A DNA stretch of 64,000 nucleotides, from NCBI GenBank assembly GCA_004297825.1, contig SCSX01000090.1, positions 19,629-83,628 of the forward strand. The letters run 5' to 3'. The DNA is from Spirochaetota bacterium. Its GTDB lineage: Bacteria > Spirochaetota > UBA4802 > UBA5368. The number at the start of each line of letters is the position of its first letter. The first letter of the stretch is position 1. The position numbers and the translations under genes were made by a program. Positions 59,802-64,000 of the stretch are shown piece by piece. The notes under the pieces are model-generated. The model was given only the letters and a program-made list of their open reading frames with translations, was not told the origin of the DNA and made no database searches.

Positions 59802-61562
59802 ATGAAGTCATTGAAGAACCTCAGGGTGGGGAAAAAGTTCATCGTCGTATTTGGGGGCATCACGATCATCATGGTGCTGGGACTCGGGTACGGGATATAC
59901 AACGCGTATTCCATATTCAGGGAAACGGAACGGATGTACACTCTGAGCCTGCTCAGCATGGAATTCCTCATCGAGGCCGACCGCGACGCCTACCAGGCGA
60001 GCGTGGCCGCGAGCCAGGCGATCAACCGCCTGAACGCCCGCACGGGAGCCGTCCCCAAGGGCGACAAGGACTATGAAAAGGATATTTTCGAAGTCAGGAG
60101 CAACACCGAGCAGGTGAAGCAGCGCTTCGACAAGTTCCGCGCGCTCTACATGCAGCGGGGGCGCGAGGCCAGCGAGTACTTCCCGGTATTCGACAGGGAA
60201 TACGACGCGATCCTGAAGCTTACCGACGTGATCGAACGCAGGATCGCCGGAAGGGCCGCGGGCGATCTCGAATCCGCGTATTTCACCGAGTACCTTCCGG
60301 TGTTCGCCCGCATGCGCAACTCGATGGACAAGCTTACCGACCAGTCGCTGGGATACGCGAAAACCGAATACGAGGAGGCGCGCGCCGGCTACCGCCAGGT
60401 GCTCATCAACAGTCTCGTCCTCCTGACGGTAATGGTGATTATTTTTATAGGCGCGGGAACAGTGCTCACGCGCATGATCACGCGCCCGGCGTCCATGAGT
60501 GGCCGTCTCGCGGAGAGGATGTCCGAGGGCGATTTTACGCAAAAAATCACGCTCGACCAGCGAGACGAGTTCGGCAGGATGACCGATTCGCTCAACAGCT
60601 TCGTCGAGCGCATGCGGGAGTCCATCTCCAACATCGCGCGCGTGGCGGACGAGGTGGGAAGCACCTCGCAGCAGATGTCCGCGACCGCGGTCTCGTTCGC
60701 GGAGAACGCCCAGGACCAGGCCTCCTCCGTGGAAGAGATTACGGCGACCATAGAGGAGATGGCGAGCTCCATGGACGGCATCGCGCGGCTCTCCGACGAG
60801 GAGCTGCAGAATCTGATACGCCTCTCGGACGGATTTCTGCATCTATCGGACACCATCCACACCATGGAGGAAAATACCAGGGCGGTGCTCTCCATGAGCG
60901 AAACGATCGCGGGAAGCGCGCGCCTGGGCGAATCCGCCCTGCAGAAGATGAACGGGACGATGACGAACATCACGAAGAGCTCCGACGACATGACGGGCAT
61001 CGTGAAGATCATTAGCGACATTTCGGACCAGATCAACCTGTTATCGCTCAACGCCGCGATCGAGGCCGCGCGCGCGGGGGAGGCAGGCCGAGGCTTCGCC
61101 GTCGTCGCCGACGAGATCTCCAAGCTCGCCGACGAGACGGCCTCCAGCCTTAAGGAGATCGGCCGCCACATCGACCGCAACAACGGCGAGGTAAAGAACG
61201 GAATGTCCACGATCATCGAGACGACGAGCCTCATGCAGAACGTGATCGAGGGCATCAACCAGATCGTGGCGAAGATCAACGAGGTCGCGCGCACCATGAA
61301 GGAGCAGATCGAGATAAACCACCAGGTCGAGGTGCAGACGGACACCGTGAAAAACCGGGCCGAGGAGATCAAGAGCGCGACGGATGAACAGAAGCTCGCC
61401 ATGATCGAGATCACGAAGTCTATAGACGGGATAAACCAGCTCACGACGCATAACGCCTCGGGCGCCGAACAGCTCGCGGGAAGCTCCGAGCACGTCACAT
61501 CGAGTATCGCCGCGCTGCGCGGCACCATAAGCTTCTTCAAGGTCAAAACGGAGGTCATGTAA
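59802..61562 (+). CDS. Methyl-accepting chemotaxis protein
   Basis: A 586-aa transmembrane chemoreceptor. TM1 is about residues 14-38, TM2 about 200-225. The periplasmic part between them is a four-helix-bundle sensor with Tyr/Arg-rich helices. HAMP is about 226-280 (ITRPASMSGRLAERMSEGDF), and the signalling hairpin tip is DQINLLSLNAAIEAARAGEAGRGFAVVADEI in the usual order. It controls CheA activity for motility; the ligand is unknown. ATG 59802 has AAGGAG upstream. The TAA overlaps the next ATG by one base. Confidence 0.94.
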   Translation: MKSLKNLRVGKKFIVVFGGITIIMVLGLGYGIYNAYSIFRETERMYTLSLLSMEFLIEADRDAYQASVAASQAINRLNARTGAVPKGDKDYEKDIFEVRSNTEQVKQRFDKFRALYMQRGREASEYFPVFDREYDAILKLTDVIERRIAGRAAGDLESAYFTEYLPVFARMRNSMDKLTDQSLGYAKTEYEEARAGYRQVLINSLVLLTVMVIIFIGAGTVLTRMITRPASMSGRLAERMSEGDFTQKITLDQRDEFGRMTDSLNSFVERMRESISNIARVADEVGSTSQQMSATAVSFAENAQDQASSVEEITATIEEMASSMDGIARLSDEELQNLIRLSDGFLHLSDTIHTMEENTRAVLSMSETIAGSARLGESALQKMNGTMTNITKSSDDMTGIVKIISDISDQINLLSLNAAIEAARAGEAGRGFAVVADEISKLADETASSLKEIGRHIDRNNGEVKNGMSTIIETTSLMQNVIEGINQIVAKINEVARTMKEQIEINHQVEVQTDTVKNRAEEIKSATDEQKLAMIEITKSIDGINQLTTHNASGAEQLAGSSEHVTSSIAALRGTISFFKVKTEVM

Positions 61563-62104
61563 TGGGCGGATTGAAAAAATTTCTCATCGTCGTACTCGCG
61601 GTCATCGTCATCGGAACCATCGTGCTTCTCGTCCTCCCGAAGAAATACGAGCTCGAGGTCTCGGCCGACATTGGCGCGAACGGCATCCTGGTCTACAATG
61701 TCGCGCAGAACGTGAAGGCGTGGAACGCCATGGCGATGATGGGCGGCATGGGGCAGATGGACATGTCGCAGATGAAGCTTCCCGAGGCGCAGGGGTTGCC
61801 CACGGACAAGCTCGGTTCCGTCATGAAGGGCGTGAGCGGCGCCATGCAGATGAAGTTCACCGTCACGAAGACCGAGTTCCCCACGCTCATAGTCTATAAA
61901 ATCGAGGGCGGGCCCATGGACGGCGTGGAACCGCAGGTGCATATCGCGAAGGTGAATGATGCGACGACGAAGGTCACGATAAAGGAGGGCTTCGAGTACA
62001 AAGGGTTTCTTGGCGGCGCGAAGGCGTTTCTAGCCAAGAGGGCCTCAAGGATGAATCATGAAAAGAGTTTGGAGATTTTGAGGCGGATGTGCGGGGGGAA
62101 GTAG
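61562..62104 (+). CDS. Membrane-anchored SRPBCC-like protein
   Basis: A 180-aa protein with an N-terminal membrane anchor (FLIVVLAVIVIGTIVLLVL, residues about 7-25). The rest resembles the SRPBCC/START helix-grip fold: VSADIGANGILVYNVAQNVKAWNAM at the start and TKTEFPTLIVYKIEGGP strands, ending in a long helix (AKAFLAKRASRMNHEKSLEILRRM). A Met/Gly-rich loop (MMGGMGQMDMSQMKLP) is unusual. The gene overlaps the chemoreceptor stop (TAATG), so the two are co-expressed, and it may bind a hydrophobic ligand sensed in the same pathway. Confidence 0.6.
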   Translation: MGGLKKFLIVVLAVIVIGTIVLLVLPKKYELEVSADIGANGILVYNVAQNVKAWNAMAMMGGMGQMDMSQMKLPEAQGLPTDKLGSVMKGVSGAMQMKFTVTKTEFPTLIVYKIEGGPMDGVEPQVHIAKVNDATTKVTIKEGFEYKGFLGGAKAFLAKRASRMNHEKSLEILRRMCGGK

Positions 62105-62105
62105 C

Positions 62106-62155
62106 AAAACGGCTGGCAGGATTCCTTCCAGAGTGGAACCCTGCCGCCCTGTTTT
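62106..62155. terminator. Convergent terminator hairpin
   Basis: AAAAC then GGCAGG (62115-62120) pairs with CCTGCC (62140-62145), with an inner TTCCA/TGGAA stem (62126-62138) and a TTTT tail. It separates the rightward chemoreceptor unit from the leftward gene ending at 62155. Confidence 0.55.
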
Positions 62156-62772
62156 CAATCATTCCAACTTATACAGAGGACAACGTTGGTGGCCACATCA
62201 CAAGTGTTTATGGCCGCATTAATCCAATCGTCGTTGTCTTTCACTCCAATATAACCGACTTGGCCGTTAAGCGTGGCGTTGGCGATCCAACCGTTACAAG
62301 TAGCTCCGCTTGAACTCCCGTCCACCAATGAACCCGACCACCAGCCAGTAGATGCAATTTCCGCATCTTCAAGCGTTTGGTCGATTGAGCCGTCAAAAAG
62401 ATCTGCCCAATTATCCGCAATTACCAAACCCGTATGGCTTTTTATTGGAAGGTAGGTGGGCAGGCTATATTTTACCGGCATATCCCTAATCTCATCATCA
62501 AGACCCACAGAGATGAAAGCATGAACATTATCCGATGGCAGTTCTGTATAGCTTGTATTCCTTGTGCTCGCGCATAAAGTATCAAGTCCTGCACGTCCAC
62601 CTTGAGCGCCGTTGTTGACCGGGGCCGTTGAAAATAAAAACAAATCGCTTCCCGAAAAATTATCCGCTTTCGGATCAAACATATTATCCCTCGGCGCATC
62701 GAAGCACGAAATCCCGGCGAGGGCGTAACACATCGCGGGTATGATCAGTCCCATCAATATCAGTTTCTTCAT
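62155..62772 (-). CDS. DUF1554-type lipoprotein
   Basis: A 205-aa protein with a lipoprotein signal (ALAGISC, Cys near 23; AAGGGGGA precedes the ATG at 62772). The mature part resembles DUF1554, an endostatin-like family expanded in Leptospira: LFLFSTAPVNNGAQGGRAGLDTLC near residue 43, WADLFDGSI near 125 and the CNGW...CDVATNVVLCISW cysteine pattern near the C-terminus. Surface exposure and adhesion are suspected for the family, not shown. It lies 10 nt after the CsgG-like gene, probably in one operon. Confidence 0.72.
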   Translation of the reverse strand: MKKLILMGLIIPAMCYALAGISCFDAPRDNMFDPKADNFSGSDLFLFSTAPVNNGAQGGRAGLDTLCASTRNTSYTELPSDNVHAFISVGLDDEIRDMPVKYSLPTYLPIKSHTGLVIADNWADLFDGSIDQTLEDAEIASTGWWSGSLVDGSSSGATCNGWIANATLNGQVGYIGVKDNDDWINAAINTCDVATNVVLCISWND

Positions 62773-62782
62773 GGCATCCCCC

Positions 62783-63715
62783 TTAAAACCGCATGGATAG
62801 CGCGACATTAACACCCGGGCGCTCATGCACACCACCGTAATACGCAGGCGCGATGCTTACATACCAGTCTCCAGCCTTCCCCGTTTCAAGGGACGCCGTG
62901 CTGTACTCCGGGCTCGTGAAGAAAAGTACGTCGATCCAGTGGATAAGATACACCCCTGCAAGAACCGCAGCTCCGATCGTTGCCATTTTTCCCGCACTCT
63001 GATAATCGCTGTACGCGCTGTCGAACTTCGACTGCGCCGTTCCCGCCGGAAGATCGCCGTATACCTTTTTCTTGTCAGTATAATTGTAGAAGGAATAGCC
63101 GAAGAATCCGGCTGCCGCGAGGAACGTACCGCCGATCACGTAACCCTTCGTCTCATGGTACGCGTATACCTGCCCCCAGCCGGGAAAAATGCTTCTCAGG
63201 TAATAGCCGGAGCGCGTCACCTCGTGGACATCGTCGCTCGTGATCTCACCGCCAATGCGCCCCGAGAGCGTGCGCACGATCTGCTTAACTGCGCCGTCCA
63301 CGTTCGCACGCGTGTCCGACTTCTGGTTCGCCGCGTAGTCCGATACGCCCTTCTCGACGTCGACGATGCGCACCGTGACGACCACGGCCTCGCCTATGGT
63401 GCTCACTTCGCCCACGAGTATCTTGTTCGCGGAAATCATCTTCCCGATCTCCACGGCGCAGCTCTGGTCGGTGCACCCGGTAAGCTGGAGGCCCTGCTCC
63501 TGGAGGATGGCGTCCACCTGAGTCCGCTCCACGACGACGAACCTTCCGGCGTTCACCAAGTCGGCGCGCAGCATGTTGGAAACGGTCTGCGCGAACGGCA
63601 GGTCGACGCCCACCGGCTTGAGATCGAGCACCGCGATGCGCGGCTTTTCCTTTGCGTGGGCGAACGTGGTCCACATGAGCGCGGGAACAAGGAACAACCA
63701 TGTCAATTTTTTCAT
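62783..63715 (-). CDS. CsgG-like exported protein with hydrophobic C-terminal domain
   Basis: A 310-aa protein with a signal peptide ending at AHA (residue 21). Residues about 25-160 are CsgG-like: PRIAVLDLKPVGVDLPFAQTV, FVVVERTQVDAILQEQGLQ, ISANKILVGEVSTIGEAVVVTVRIVDVEKG. The second half has DUF5683-like features: an SIFPGWGQVYAYHETKGYVIGGTFLAAAGFFGYSF segment given here in parts and a second membrane-like stretch near 248-270, then a short beta-rich end. It differs from the lipoprotein at 336. Role in outer-membrane export or stress sensing is inferred only. Start at 63715 has a weak ribosome site. Confidence 0.75.
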   Translation of the reverse strand: MKKLTWLFLVPALMWTTFAHAKEKPRIAVLDLKPVGVDLPFAQTVSNMLRADLVNAGRFVVVERTQVDAILQEQGLQLTGCTDQSCAVEIGKMISANKILVGEVSTIGEAVVVTVRIVDVEKGVSDYAANQKSDTRANVDGAVKQIVRTLSGRIGGEITSDDVHEVTRSGYYLRSIFPGWGQVYAYHETKGYVIGGTFLAAAGFFGYSFYNYTDKKKVYGDLPAGTAQSKFDSAYSDYQSAGKMATIGAAVLAGVYLIHWIDVLFFTSPEYSTASLETGKAGDWYVSIAPAYYGGVHERPGVNVALSMRF

Positions 63716-64000
63716 TTCAGTATCCCGGTAGAGGTCTGTTGAAGTTTAAAATATTTATTTTAGGCCGTCTCTTCTGGAATAAACCGCTATCTATCCACCT
63801 ACAATAAGAATACCGGCATCATGAAATTAGTAAAGCCATTTTTAGTTCCGATACTACATTCGGCGTATCAGTGTAAATTAAATTCCGGGTGTTCTGAAGG
63901 AGAGCCGGGTGAAAATGTTACTATTTTTCGCCCCTCCTCCGTATACATTTCAGACGCTCCATTCTTTATTCGGAGAACACGGAATGCTGAGAACATCCAT
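63716..64000. other. Right-end intergenic sequence
   Basis: No gene with a ribosome site is visible. The stretch is more AT-rich than the coding DNA and may hold the promoter of the leftward CsgG-like gene; its far end may belong to a gene beyond the window. Confidence 0.4.

Noticed and set aside
1..64000. tRNA, rRNA, tmRNA or riboswitch genes
   Set aside because: I looked through the gaps for cloverleaf-like or conserved structured RNA and recognised none. A covariance-model search could still find weak cases.

Overview
The window is high-GC, densely packed bacterial DNA, most likely from a spirochaete related to Leptospirales. The signs are an FcpA-like (flagellar coiling protein) candidate, a DUF1554-type lipoprotein, many relaxed-lipobox lipoproteins, CsgG-like proteins, tandem STAS proteins and a chemoreceptor. 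This is inferred from gene content; no rRNA, tRNA or other phylogenetic marker RNA was found. I see no phage, CRISPR array or complete insertion sequence. The one clear mobile trace is a 134-bp MITE-like element with 13-bp inverted ends and a perfect 8-bp target duplication at 54374-54523.

Layout. 1-13180: a CsgG-like lipoprotein, a leftward panB-folK-DnaC-like ATPase cluster, then a rightward cell-envelope operon (VanW-like protein, secreted AMMECR1 domain, thioester alpha-2-macroglobulin, SpoIID-transpeptidase fusion), then the FcpA-like protein. 13189-25169: a PanP-like PLP decarboxylase, two STAS proteins, an ArsR and a TetR regulator, a DEDDh exonuclease with a WYL-like tail, murB, cysS, rlmB and a NamZ-like muramidase. 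25572-35468: a four-gene surface locus with two giant repeat lipoproteins (nine Big_5-type repeats; eight ~90-aa repeats) and two outer-membrane beta-barrel candidates. 35853-42760: a DegP/HtrA protease, a zinc-ribbon protein, a GPH-family sugar transporter, a membrane-anchored beta-carbonic anhydrase, trpS and a histidine kinase with a degraded ATPase domain.

42763-53919: fatty-acid oxidation genes (thiolase and FadJ-like on the minus strand, an acyl-CoA dehydrogenase with a rubredoxin tail on the plus strand) flank an ExbB-ExbD-TonB-TonB-dependent-receptor operon that ends in two related small lipoproteins. 54085-63715: a tiny ORF, the MITE, an outer-membrane protein, an ADP-forming acyl-CoA synthetase, a stand-alone AICAR transformylase, a DUF2283 protein, a chemoreceptor, an SRPBCC-like protein, and a leftward CsgG-like/DUF1554 pair.

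How it fits together. The lipid genes suggest beta-oxidation, with acyl-CoA dehydrogenase electrons possibly leaving through a fused rubredoxin, and ATP recovery by an ADP-forming acyl-CoA synthetase. The envelope genes suggest peptidoglycan remodelling coupled to a protease-trapping macroglobulin. The strongest novelty candidates are the SpoIID-transpeptidase fusion beside the macroglobulin, the acyl-CoA dehydrogenase-rubredoxin fusion, the exonuclease-WYL fusion, the MITE, and a triple TAGTTA-core palindrome cluster at 46924-46970. All calls come from reading the sequence and from recalled family knowledge; no database search was run.
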